Positions 1-8,318 of a stretch of DNA of 33,963 bases are shown piece after piece (position 1 is the stretch's first letter; the number at the start of each line of letters is the position of its first letter). The DNA lies in assembly GCA_938035945.1 (NCBI GenBank), contig CALHOU010000051.1, positions 1-33,963 on the forward strand. Direction: 5' to 3'. Origin of the DNA: an uncultured Granulosicoccaceae bacterium. GTDB taxonomy: Bacteria; Pseudomonadota; Gammaproteobacteria; Granulosicoccales; Granulosicoccaceae. The notes beneath the pieces were generated by a model. The model ran no database searches. It was not told where the DNA came from and saw only the letters and a list, made by a program, of their open reading frames with translations. The position numbers and the translations under genes are program-made.

Positions 1-624
1 TAGATCAATCGGTGCTGGTTTCGCAAATGAAGTTGGTTTCGCTTTTTTTACTTTGGCTTTAACATGCCGCGGCAGGGTGAAAGCCAAAGGGATAGCCAGT
101 GCAGATGGTATCGCAATTATCAAGAACACATTGTTGGGCCCGACTTTGCCAACGAGCCAGGCACCCAACAACAAAGCGAAGATAGGGCCGGTGCGTTGTA
201 TTGCGAGGCCCACGCCGACTCGGGTACCTGCGCTCTCTCGCGCTTCTATTGCGTAGGATAAAGTGGCCAGTAACAATGTTGCGTAGGTTAGCCCCCAAAG
301 AATGCGCGCGGGTAGCATGCTGGCCGGGCCTTGGGCTACGCCATACCACGCAGTTGATACCGCGCCCATCACAGCAGCTGTAATGCACATAGTGCGCACA
401 CCGTAGATTTGGGTCAGACGTGCGATGGGTCCATACACAAACACACGAACAATGCGATTAGCCGACAACATCACACCCACCCAAACCAAAGACAGGCCAA
501 ACTGTTCTGCATACGCCGGCAGCACCGCGTAGAGCAAAGCATCGCCGAGTAGCGCCAAGGACAATATCGAAGACGCGGTGATGATGGAGCGCCAGTTAGC
601 TGTATTGGTTTGTATGGTGGAAAT
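1..624 (-). CDS. MFS transporter, N-terminal part (runs off the left edge)
   Basis: An open minus-strand frame runs from about 678 to base 1 with no stop and encodes a very hydrophobic protein. The first helix is near SSILSLALLGDALLYAVLP, followed by a second helix ending in a basic loop (GPIARLTQIYGVR) and further helices, which is the N-half pattern of a major facilitator superfamily permease. It would act in the inner membrane; its substrate cannot be told. The frame has no ATG, GTG or TTG between the upstream stop and the first helix. The best-placed start is ATT at 624 (or ATA at 615), with AAGGA about ten bases upstream. The first in-frame ATG lies after helix 1. About 208 codons are visible of a usual 380-420. 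It is divergent from the Liv operon. Confidence 0.75.
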   Translation of the reverse strand, partial: MSTIQTNTANWRSIITASSILSLALLGDALLYAVLPAYAEQFGLSLVWVGVMLSANRIVRVFVYGPIARLTQIYGVRTMCITAAVMGAVSTAWYGVAQGPASMLPARILWGLTYATLLLATLSYAIEARESAGTRVGVGLAIQRTGPIFALLLGAWLVGKVGPNNVFLIIAIPSALAIPLAFTLPRHVKAKVKKAKPTSFAKPAPIDL

Positions 625-734
625 GGGGTGCTTTTTCCTTAAATTATTAGTGGCATTGCGGTTGTACGAAGAAGCAATCTATTGAATCCGACGCGCTATT
701 TATGCTTACATAGGGTAACCATTGGAGGAAAGAT

Positions 735-2006
735 ATGCGACCTATAAATAACAGAAGAACGATTTTGAAGGGAATCGGGGCAGCCATTGCCGCACCCGCC
801 ATACTTAGGCACACGAAAGCCTATGCGGCAAATCCAGTTATAAGGGTGGGTCATGTTAGCCCACGAACAGGTCCACTGGCTGGTTTCGCAGAAGCGGATG
901 ATTTTGTTTTAAAGGGAATTCAAGCTGCATTCGCTGGCGGTGTCGAGAACAATGGTAAGAAGTACGACATTGAAATAATCTCCAAAGACAGCCAATCAAA
1001 CCCCAATCGAGCAGCTGAAGTGGCGGCTGATTTAATACTCGGTGATGAAGTCGATATTATTGTTGCCGCATCAACTCCTGATACTACGAACCCTGTCGCT
1101 GACCAAGCCGAAGTTAATGAAGTGCCTTGCATAACGACTGATTGCCCTTGGCAGCCATACTTCTTTGGTCGCAATGGTAACCCTGCTGAAGGCTTCGAAT
1201 ATACCTATCACTTCTTCTGGGGGTTAGAAGATGTTATCGCTTCCTTTTTAGATTTGTGGAACGTGGATGGGGTTGCTAAGAGCGTGGCTGGGTTGTTCCC
1301 TAACGATGCGGACGGAAATGCATGGGGTGATGCAGAGCTAGGTCTGCCCAAGCCCCTAGCGGCAGATGGTTATTCTTTAGTTGACCCAGGTCGATACCAA
1401 CCCCTGACAGATGATTTCTCTAGTTACATATCTGCTTTTAAAGAGAACAACTGTGAGATCGTGACCGGTAATATGATTCCACCTGACTTCGCTACGTTCT
1501 GGTCACAAGCAGCTCAACAAAACTTCGCTCCCAAAATAGTCACGATAGGTAAAGCCTTATTGTTCCCATCTGTCATTGAATCTTTAGGCGATCGAGGTGA
1601 TGGTTTGACCTCAGAAATATGGTGGTCACCTAATCATCCATTTTCCTCATCTTTGACGGGCGATTCTGCAAAAGCCTTGTCAGCTGGCTACTCCAAAGAG
1701 ACTGGCAGGCCTTGGACGCAACCCATAGGGTTTAAGCACGCGCTGTTCGAGGTGGTGAAAGATGTTGTATCACGCGCCGAAGATTTAGAAGACCCCGCGG
1801 CAATTGTGTCTGCTATCTCATCAACAAAAATGTCAACCATTGTTGGCGATGTTGATTGGTCAAAGGGTCCGGTTAAGAACGTGACTAAAACACCGTTGGT
1901 GGCAGGGCAATGGCAAAGATCTGATGCTGGTATGGAGCTTGTGGTAACTGCTAACGCCAATGCACCGCAAATACCGGTGGGCGGAGAGTTGAAACTCTTG
2001 GGCTGA
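735..2006 (+). CDS. ABC transporter substrate-binding protein, branched-chain amino acid type
   Basis: Periplasmic binding protein of the Peripla_BP_6 (HAAT) family, 423 aa. The N-terminus has a twin-arginine-like signal (NNRRTILKGIGAAIAAPAI) followed by an Ala-rich cleavage region near residue 32, so Tat export is plausible. The mature start (NPVIRVGHVSPRTGPLAGFAE) is the typical first strand and ligand loop of amino acid/amide binding proteins. The ATG at 735 has a strong GGAGG eight bases upstream. It opens a five-gene operon with two ATPases and two permeases. The ligand is not predictable: this family also binds amides, urea and aromatic or short-chain acids. No regulator gene adjoins it. 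Confidence 0.9.
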   Translation: MRPINNRRTILKGIGAAIAAPAILRHTKAYAANPVIRVGHVSPRTGPLAGFAEADDFVLKGIQAAFAGGVENNGKKYDIEIISKDSQSNPNRAAEVAADLILGDEVDIIVAASTPDTTNPVADQAEVNEVPCITTDCPWQPYFFGRNGNPAEGFEYTYHFFWGLEDVIASFLDLWNVDGVAKSVAGLFPNDADGNAWGDAELGLPKPLAADGYSLVDPGRYQPLTDDFSSYISAFKENNCEIVTGNMIPPDFATFWSQAAQQNFAPKIVTIGKALLFPSVIESLGDRGDGLTSEIWWSPNHPFSSSLTGDSAKALSAGYSKETGRPWTQPIGFKHALFEVVKDVVSRAEDLEDPAAIVSAISSTKMSTIVGDVDWSKGPVKNVTKTPLVAGQWQRSDAGMELVVTANANAPQIPVGGELKLLG

Positions 2007-2032
2007 TTTCTATCTACGATTTCTAGCTTGCT

Positions 2033-2761
2033 ATGCAGCAGTTGCTATCGATACGGAACCTGTCGAAATCTTTCGGCAGTGTTCTCGTCACAAACGACAT
2101 TGACTTAGATGTGCCTCAGGGGCAGTCAGTCGGCATTATCGGTCCCAATGGTGCCGGCAAATCAACGTTGTTTAATCTGATAACCGGCGTATTCCCGCCC
2201 AATTCTGGCAGCATCCAATTCAACGGTCAGGCAATAAGTTCGTTTTCCAGCGCGAAGCGTTGCCGTTTAGGTATTGCACGTTCATTTCAAATACCGCAAC
2301 CTTTTAGTGGGATGTCTGTGTTTGACAACGCCTTAGTTGCATCAGCACACGGAGCTGGGCTGTCAGCAAAAGCTGCAGATGCCGCAGCAATTGATGCCAT
2401 CGAAAAAACTGGCTTAATTGAAAAGGCTAACGTTCTGGCAGGCTCACTAACATTGCTGGAGAGAAAACGGCTTGAGTTAACACGCGCATTGGCATCACAG
2501 CCAAAGCTGCTTTTGTTAGATGAGATAGCCGGCGGACTGACCGACAAGGAATGTCAATCACTTATCCAAACTATAAAAGATATCAAAGCCGACGGTGTAA
2601 CTATTATTTGGATTGAGCATGTTGTACATGCACTGCTTGCTGTTGTCGATAGGTTGGTTGTGTTGGATTTTGGACAAATCATCGCTGATGGCGACCCGGA
2701 AATAACGATGGCCAGTAACGAAGTGAGAGAGATATACACAGGTATCGATGCCGATGCTTAA
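2033..2761 (+). CDS. livG: ABC transporter ATP-binding protein, LivG type
   Basis: Cytoplasmic ATPase of the HAAT importer, 242 aa. Walker A is GPNGAGKST at residues 37-45, Walker B is LLLLDE near residue 162, and a switch histidine lies in WIEHVVHAL. The ABC signature is divergent: LTLLERKRLEL stands where LSxGQ is usual, a variant I recall from one LivG subgroup. It begins 27 bases after the binding-protein stop with no obvious ribosome site, suggesting translation coupled to the upstream gene. It overlaps the next gene by 14 bases. The symbol gives the family, not a proven leucine/isoleucine/valine specificity. Confidence 0.9.
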   Translation: MQQLLSIRNLSKSFGSVLVTNDIDLDVPQGQSVGIIGPNGAGKSTLFNLITGVFPPNSGSIQFNGQAISSFSSAKRCRLGIARSFQIPQPFSGMSVFDNALVASAHGAGLSAKAADAAAIDAIEKTGLIEKANVLAGSLTLLERKRLELTRALASQPKLLLLDEIAGGLTDKECQSLIQTIKDIKADGVTIIWIEHVVHALLAVVDRLVVLDFGQIIADGDPEITMASNEVREIYTGIDADA

Positions 2762-3446
2762 TACGCAAGGGCTGACAGGGCACTATGGTGACTTCCAAGC
2801 GTTGTTTGGTCTGGACATCACCGTTGGCAAAAACGAATCAGTTTCATTGATTGGCGCGAATGGGGCGGGTAAGACTACAACCATGCGAGCTATCGCTGGG
2901 CTTTTGTCTAGCCCAGCTCACATGATTCAATGGAAAGAGCAGTCGATCGGAAATTTACGCGCCGATCAGGTCGCGAAACTTGGCATTGCCATGGTACCTG
3001 AGGGTCGTCAATTGTTTCCTTCATTGAGCGTGGAAGAGAATTTGAAAATTGGCGCTCAATCGGCTCGTTCTGGTCCGTGGAAATTAAATTCTGTGTACGA
3101 ACTCTTTCCAATGTTGACAGAACACAGGCATAAACCATCAACGTCATTGTCGGGTGGTCAACAACAGATGGTCGCCATTGGGCGGGCGCTGATGTCTAAC
3201 CCAGAAATTATTCTGTTTGATGAAATCAGCTTAGGATTGGCGCCGATTGTTATAAAACAAATCTATACCGCACTACCTGAAATTGTGCGTGATGGCACCA
3301 GTGCGTTAATTGTTGAGCAAGACATCAAAAAAGCACTGCAATACACCGATCGATTTTATTGTTTATCAGAAGGCCGAGTCACGCTTAACGGAGATAGCGC
3401 AAACGCCGATCAACACGATATTGTGCAAGCCTACTTTGGGAACTAA
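2748..3446 (+). CDS. livF: ABC transporter ATP-binding protein, LivF type
   Basis: Second ATPase of the HAAT importer, 232 aa. Walker A is GANGAGKTT at residues 36-44, the signature is LSGGQQQM, and Walker B is ILFDE followed by SLGLAP, which is characteristic of LivF. It pairs with the LivG-type subunit as a heterodimer on the permeases. The start lies inside the end of livG, a 14-base overlap typical of translational coupling. Length and domain order match the family. Confidence 0.92.
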   Translation: MPMLNTQGLTGHYGDFQALFGLDITVGKNESVSLIGANGAGKTTTMRAIAGLLSSPAHMIQWKEQSIGNLRADQVAKLGIAMVPEGRQLFPSLSVEENLKIGAQSARSGPWKLNSVYELFPMLTEHRHKPSTSLSGGQQQMVAIGRALMSNPEIILFDEISLGLAPIVIKQIYTALPEIVRDGTSALIVEQDIKKALQYTDRFYCLSEGRVTLNGDSANADQHDIVQAYFGN

Positions 3447-3449
3447 CGG

Positions 3450-4313
3450 ATGGATTGGATTAATATCATAGTTCAAGGCATCCTCATCGGTGGCTTGTAT
3501 GCGCTATTCGCAGCTGGCCTGTCATTAATATTTGGTGTTATGAGGCTTGTCAACATAGCCCATGGCGATCTCATCGTTCTAGCAGCCTTTCTTGGCCTAA
3601 CGGTTACTGCCTCTATTGGCATACATCCGTTAACCGCGCTATTAATCGTTGTACCAATTATGGCGATGGTGGGATACGCGCTACAGTATTTACTACTTAA
3701 TAGAACAATGGGTGATGACATTCTTCCTCCATTGTTGGTCACGTTTGGTTTATCAGTCATTATTCAAAACGCTTTGTTGGAGGTTTACAGTGCCGACCCC
3801 CAAAAGTTGCAGAGCGGTCCGTTGGAGACAGCCAGTATTTCGATTGGCTCTATCAATATTGGTGTGTTACCGCTACTGATGTTTGTTGTTGCAATTGCGG
3901 TCATTGGTGGTTTGCAATGGTTGTTCTACAAGACAGCAATAGGTCGGGCTTTTCGTGCAACGTCGGACAACGCCGATATAGCGCAGCTCATGGGCTTGAA
4001 TAAAGCGCACGTGTTTGGTTTGGCGATGGCCTTGTCATTAAGTGTGGTTGCTATCGCCGGTATTTTCCTGGGTATGCGTACTGCCTTCGATCCAGCCAGT
4101 GGACCGGCTCGCTTAATCTTTGGATTTGAAGCCGTCATTATTGGTGGGCTTGGTAATTTGTGGGGAACGCTGATAGGCGGCGTGATTCTGGGTGTGGCTC
4201 AAGGTATTGGCGCGAAGATTAACCCTGGTTGGCAGCTACTGGCTGGTCACTGCGCGTTCCTTTTGGTGTTGGCGATTCGTCCGAAAGGTTTGTTCCCGAG
4301 GGTAGAGCATTGA
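3450..4313 (+). CDS. livH: ABC transporter permease, LivH type
   Basis: Inner-membrane permease, 287 aa, largely hydrophobic with about eight membrane segments. The N-terminus (IIVQGILIGGLYALFAAGLS followed by LIFGVMRLVNIAHGD) is the hallmark of LivH, and the C-terminal FGFEAVIIGGLGNLWGTLIG is the cytoplasmic coupling region that contacts the ATPase. It starts three bases after livF. Its stop TGA overlaps the TTG start of livM. The substrate follows that of the binding protein and is unknown. Confidence 0.92.
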   Translation: MDWINIIVQGILIGGLYALFAAGLSLIFGVMRLVNIAHGDLIVLAAFLGLTVTASIGIHPLTALLIVVPIMAMVGYALQYLLLNRTMGDDILPPLLVTFGLSVIIQNALLEVYSADPQKLQSGPLETASISIGSINIGVLPLLMFVVAIAVIGGLQWLFYKTAIGRAFRATSDNADIAQLMGLNKAHVFGLAMALSLSVVAIAGIFLGMRTAFDPASGPARLIFGFEAVIIGGLGNLWGTLIGGVILGVAQGIGAKINPGWQLLAGHCAFLLVLAIRPKGLFPRVEH

Positions 4314-5305
4314 GCGTAACTGTTACTCGGCGTTCCAACGCAAGCACCATTTTTCTCATCGTCGCTTTGCTTGCAGTCGTGTTGTTTGTTGCAGCCCCTT
4401 GGTGGGCTGGTCGCGCTGAACTTCGTTTGTTCGGTGAGTTCTTTTTGTATTTGGGCCTGGCCTGTCTTTGGAACTTGTTAGCTGGTTATGCAGGATTAGT
4501 GTCCGTCGGGCAGCAAGCCTATGTGGGGTTCGGTGGGTATTTACTGTTCGCCTTAGCTATCCACTTTAATGTTCACCCGTTATTGATCGTTCCCGTTATC
4601 GCTTTGTTGGGAGCCGCTATTTCCGTTCCGGTTGGTTTACTTGTGTTTCGGTTGCACGGCGCATATTTTGCGATTGGAACGTGGGTGGTTGCGGAAGTGT
4701 TTCGTTTGAGTGCCGCGCAAATAACTATTTTGGGTGGGGGTTCGGGAACAAGTTTACCCGTCAGTGTTGTTAAGTCGATCGCGCAAAGCCGTTCTGATAG
4801 AGAAAGCTATGTTTATTGGGCAGCGTTATTCCTCGTACTACTTATTGTGAGTATAAGTTTTGCCTTCCTGCGCTCGAGGCAAGGGCTGGCGTTAACCGCA
4901 ATCCGAGATAATGAGCAAGCAGCTGAATCGTTGGGCATTAATATTAGTCGCACAAAATTTCTGGTGTATGTATTAACAGCAGCACTCACAGCAGCGCTTG
5001 GCGCACTAATCTTTTTGCAAAAACTTCGTATAAGTCCAGACGCTGCCTTTAACGTAAATGATTGGACTGCGTTTGTTATTTTTATTGTGGTAATAGGAGG
5101 AATAGGCACACTAGAAGGGCCCATTATTGGGACCCTGTTGTTCTTTCTATTGCGAGAATCACTCGCCGATTTAGGGACTTTTTATCTGATGATACTTGGC
5201 GTTGTGGCTATCGTTATAATGATCCGTGCGCCCCGGGGAATATGGGGCTTTATCAGCAATAAGTTTGGTATTGAACTGTTTCCGATAACGCGTCGTGTCT
5301 TATAG
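4310..5305 (+). CDS. livM: ABC transporter permease, LivM type
   Basis: Second permease of the HAAT importer, 331 aa. The YLGLACLWNLLAGYAGLVSV segment and the late FVIFIVVIGGIGTLEGPIIG coupling segment are typical of LivM. I place the start at TTG 4310, overlapping the livH stop (ATTGA) and preceded by GAGGG. A longer frame from TTG 4229 would overlap livH by 85 bases and add residues without family character. The stop abuts the stop of the convergent aldo/keto reductase with no gap, and I see no hairpin terminator between them. Confidence 0.88.
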   Translation: MSVTVTRRSNASTIFLIVALLAVVLFVAAPWWAGRAELRLFGEFFLYLGLACLWNLLAGYAGLVSVGQQAYVGFGGYLLFALAIHFNVHPLLIVPVIALLGAAISVPVGLLVFRLHGAYFAIGTWVVAEVFRLSAAQITILGGGSGTSLPVSVVKSIAQSRSDRESYVYWAALFLVLLIVSISFAFLRSRQGLALTAIRDNEQAAESLGINISRTKFLVYVLTAALTAALGALIFLQKLRISPDAAFNVNDWTAFVIFIVVIGGIGTLEGPIIGTLLFFLLRESLADLGTFYLMILGVVAIVIMIRAPRGIWGFISNKFGIELFPITRRVL

Positions 5306-6280
5306 TTAGTCGCGCTCTGAATCGGCATCAGCCATGCGTTCATCGTTGTAGCGATTACCAACAACCGTTTTTTCGTTGATTAATTCGTTAAGCGTTGCCA
5401 CTGTCTCTTCTGAAAGAACCACGCCCGACGCACCGGCATTCTCTTTCATATATTCAATGTGTTTAGTGCCTGGAATAGGCACGCTGCCGTCTCGGTGTAG
5501 TAACCAGGCTAGGGCGAGTTGCGCCATGGTGCAGTTGTTTTGCTCGGCAATTTCTGCGAACGGCCTTAGTAGTTTGATATTTTCAGCAAATGCATCGGGT
5601 TCAAACCGTGGACGGGCAATGGTTGTCCGCAAGTCACCGTCAACCATAGTGCTAATGTCGGTTGCTGCGCCGGTTAAAAATGCACGGCCCAATGGCGAGA
5701 ACGGCACCATCGCAACACCGAGTTGATCACACACATCAAGAATGCCGCGTTCAGGAGTGCGCGACCATAGCGAGTATTCTGATTGCAGTGCGGCGATAGG
5801 ATGCACTGCATGAGCTTTGCGTAGATTGGCGCTGCAAACTTCAGAGAGCCCAATCTCTCGCACTTTACCTTGCTCAACAAGTCGAGACAGAGCGCCCGTG
5901 CTTTCTTCGATAGCAATGTTGGGGTCGACACGGTGTAAATAGTATAAGTCGATTACATCTGTGCGAAGGCGGCGCAAGCTGTCCTCACAGCTTTTAATGA
6001 TAAGGTCCGGGTCGCCGTTTATACCATCGCGTGATAAACCGCATTTAGTTGCGAGGATAAATTCCTTGCGTCGCGATTCTAGTGTTTTACCGATCAACTC
6101 TTCGTTATGTCCAGAGCCATAGACTAAGGCTGTATCCAAAAACGTGTACCCAACATCGAGCGCTTCGTTAAGTAATCGCGCTGATATGCTATCGTCTGCC
6201 TTGCCATAGCCCATCGACATGTTCATGCAGCCAAGGCCAATTTCAGAAACGGTGAGTGAACCGATGGTGCGAGTTTTCAT
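5306..6280 (-). CDS. Aldo/keto reductase
   Basis: NADPH-dependent aldo/keto reductase of the bacterial YccK/AKR13-like group, 324 aa, cytoplasmic. The catalytic tetrad is readable: Asp49 (FLDTA), Tyr54 (VYGSG), Lys79 (ATKCG) and His116 (YYLHRVDP). The C-terminal PIPGTKHIEYMKENAGA segment is the cofactor-binding region. The ATG at 6280 is preferred over an in-frame TTG two codons earlier because AGG lies nine to ten bases before it. It is convergent with the Liv operon with zero intergenic bases. The GntR gene behind it is on the same strand, 93 bases upstream. The substrate is unknown; such enzymes reduce sugar aldehydes and quinone-like carbonyls. Confidence 0.92.
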   Translation of the reverse strand: MKTRTIGSLTVSEIGLGCMNMSMGYGKADDSISARLLNEALDVGYTFLDTALVYGSGHNEELIGKTLESRRKEFILATKCGLSRDGINGDPDLIIKSCEDSLRRLRTDVIDLYYLHRVDPNIAIEESTGALSRLVEQGKVREIGLSEVCSANLRKAHAVHPIAALQSEYSLWSRTPERGILDVCDQLGVAMVPFSPLGRAFLTGAATDISTMVDGDLRTTIARPRFEPDAFAENIKLLRPFAEIAEQNNCTMAQLALAWLLHRDGSVPIPGTKHIEYMKENAGASGVVLSEETVATLNELINEKTVVGNRYNDERMADADSERD

Positions 6281-6373
6281 GGACAAAACCTATTACTGTG
6301 TGAGTTGTATTTGAATAAGGCCAAAGCCGCTGTAGCAGTATATATTGGTAACTGCGAGCGAAACCAGCAGTTT

Positions 6374-7039
6374 TTACATTTGGGTTTCAAATGCTTTGAG
6401 CGCGTGCTTTAAGCCACGAGTGATATGCGTTGTGAGCACCTTTTGAAGTTTCTCACTATCTCGCTTTAGTGCTGCATTGAACATTGTCTTATGCTCTTTC
6501 ACGGCTTCCGTTCCACGATTGGTTAACACCAATATTTGGTAGCGAAGGTACTTGTCAAATAGTACTGAATGCAACGACAATAGATTCGCTGAATTGCATG
6601 CGCTAATCAAGGCGTAGTGAAATTCGCAGTCATAGCGTTTCCAAAGCTCGGTATTGCCGTCGTCTCCTGCCAATATTTTGGTCTCTATGAGCTGTAACTT
6701 ATGATAAGCCGCGACCAGATTTGCTTCCCATTCGGTGTCACCAAGTTCTACCGATGTTTTGAGAGCAGTGCACTCAAGCAATATGCGCAGTTCGGCAATT
6801 TCCACAAGGTCTTCTTTGGAAACTGGGGCCACAAAAAAGCCGCGTTGTTCTTCCGCGATCACAAACCCATCGCTGGCTAAGCGCGACAGGGTTTCACGAA
6901 TAGTCGATACGCTGGCCTTGTATCGCGCTTTCATGTCGCCAAGCTTGAGCTTTGAATCTGGTTTCAGTACACCAAATATGATGTCTCTTTTTATCTGTTC
7001 ATAAGCGGTTGCGCCCACGGTTCCAGCAAATTTAGACAT
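6374..7039 (-). CDS. GntR-family transcriptional regulator (FCD domain)
   Basis: DNA-binding repressor or activator, 221 aa. An N-terminal winged helix covers about residues 10-75 (AYEQIKRDIIFGVLKP, then ASVSTIRETLSRLASDGFV), and an all-helical FCD effector domain follows from about residue 80. It resembles the CsiR branch of FadR-like regulators. It is divergent from the Gfo/Idh/MocA-quiC pair across 210 bases that contain an AT-rich inverted repeat at 7149-7165, so regulation of that pair and of itself is likely (inference). The effector may be a quinate or shikimate pathway acid, judged only from the neighbours. Confidence 0.9.
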   Translation of the reverse strand: MSKFAGTVGATAYEQIKRDIIFGVLKPDSKLKLGDMKARYKASVSTIRETLSRLASDGFVIAEEQRGFFVAPVSKEDLVEIAELRILLECTALKTSVELGDTEWEANLVAAYHKLQLIETKILAGDDGNTELWKRYDCEFHYALISACNSANLLSLHSVLFDKYLRYQILVLTNRGTEAVKEHKTMFNAALKRDSEKLQKVLTTHITRGLKHALKAFETQM

Positions 7040-7148
7040 AGCGGTTACACATTTATAGCCGGGTGCAAAACGATAAGAAAAAGCCCAATCAGGGAAGTCG
7101 ATCTTAGCAGAGAGTAACGCAAATGCCGATTAGAGCTTCCCAAACTGG

Positions 7149-7165
7149 AAAATATAGGATATTTT
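7149..7165. promoter_or_regulatory. Candidate GntR operator
   Basis: A perfect inverted repeat, AAAATAT-AGG-ATATTTT, sits in the divergent intergenic region between the GntR gene and the Gfo/Idh/MocA gene. Size and symmetry suit a dimeric winged-helix regulator. No binding data exist here. The AT content of the region makes chance repeats possible. Confidence 0.4.
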
Positions 7166-7249
7166 TAACTATATCATTTATTTTGGATTTTCCTATGCCT
7201 ATTAATCTCGTCTTCCACTCACGCATTGCGCCTGTGTGGAGCTCAATCA

Positions 7250-8299
7250 ATGACTGAGCAGACACGCATAGCGGTTGTTGGCGCCGGTCTGGTAGGGGTG
7301 AGACACATTGCGGCCATTCATCAAGCTGCTGGCGTTGAGTTGGCAGCGGTCGTCGATTCCAACGACGATTCGCGAAAAATAGCCCAAGAGAACAATGCCC
7401 GTTTTTATATTTCATTAGATGAAATGTTTGGGGACCGTGCCCCAGATGGCGTGATTTTATCTACGCCAACACCGTTGCATGTAGAGCAAGGCCTAATTTG
7501 TATTGATGCTGATTGTGCGGTCCTGATCGAAAAGCCAATTGCTGTTAGCGCCATGGATGCGCATGCTTTGGTTAAGCGCGGAGAAGAGCGCGATGTTCCG
7601 ATTTTGGTCGGTCATCATCGACGACACAACCCACTTATTCAAAAAGCGTACGATTTGATTGCCGACGGTGAGATTGGCGAACCACGCAGTGCACAAGGCA
7701 CGTGTTGGTTATACAAACCCGACGACTATTACGATATTGCACCATGGCGAAAAAAGAAAGGTGCTGGGCCTATATCTGTCAACCTGGTTCACGATGTTGA
7801 TTTAATGCGTTACTTGTTGGGTGATGTGTCACGTGTGCAGGCAGCAGCAACTAAAAGCTTAAGAGGGTTTGAAAACGAAGATGTAGCAGCGGCCGTTTTA
7901 ACATTCGCCAACGGCATTGTTGGCACCATTGCTGTGTCCGATTCCATTGTTGCACCTTGGAGTTGGGAGTTAACCGCGAATGAAAACCCTGCCTATCCAG
8001 TTACCAATCAAACTTGTTTAACCATCGGTGGTAGCAAGGGCTCATTATCGATTCCTGATCTCACGGTGTGGACGCATGAGGGCGATCGAAGCTGGTGGCA
8101 CCCGATCTCGGCAACGTCCTATCCGCAAGTCTCGTCCGACCCCTTAGTCAATCAAATTGAACATTTTGCACAGGTGATAGCAGGTCAAACAACACCACTG
8201 GTTTCAGGGCTTGAAGGCGTAAAAACTTTGCAAGTAGTAGAAGCTATTCAACAGTCAGCCGAGCAAAATACGGCAATAGATATTGCTCAAATCAATTAG
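7250..8299 (+). CDS. Gfo/Idh/MocA-family oxidoreductase
   Basis: NAD(P)-dependent dehydrogenase, 349 aa. The Rossmann motif is GAGLVG at residues 11-16, the EKP motif with the likely catalytic lysine is at 94-96, and a conserved His181-x-x-Asp184 (NLVHDVD) follows in the C-terminal substrate domain. The ATG at 7250 is chosen because GGAG lies eight bases upstream; a TTG eight codons earlier lacks a ribosome site. It precedes the dehydroshikimate dehydratase gene by 19 bases, so it most likely oxidises a cyclitol or hydroxy-acid feeding 3-dehydroshikimate, such as quinate or shikimate (inference). The family also includes inositol dehydrogenases, so the substrate is open. Confidence 0.88.
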   Translation: MTEQTRIAVVGAGLVGVRHIAAIHQAAGVELAAVVDSNDDSRKIAQENNARFYISLDEMFGDRAPDGVILSTPTPLHVEQGLICIDADCAVLIEKPIAVSAMDAHALVKRGEERDVPILVGHHRRHNPLIQKAYDLIADGEIGEPRSAQGTCWLYKPDDYYDIAPWRKKKGAGPISVNLVHDVDLMRYLLGDVSRVQAAATKSLRGFENEDVAAAVLTFANGIVGTIAVSDSIVAPWSWELTANENPAYPVTNQTCLTIGGSKGSLSIPDLTVWTHEGDRSWWHPISATSYPQVSSDPLVNQIEHFAQVIAGQTTPLVSGLEGVKTLQVVEAIQQSAEQNTAIDIAQIN

Positions 8300-8318
8300 C
8301 AACTTCAGGAATCTTGCC

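Noticed and set aside
59-388. A 109-codon minus-strand frame
   Set aside because: It is a shadow of the MFS transporter frame; its sequence is Arg/Cys-rich with no family character.
4229-4312. An earlier TTG start for livM
   Set aside because: It would overlap livH by 85 bases; the TTG at 4310 overlaps the stop in the usual operon fashion and has GAGGG upstream.
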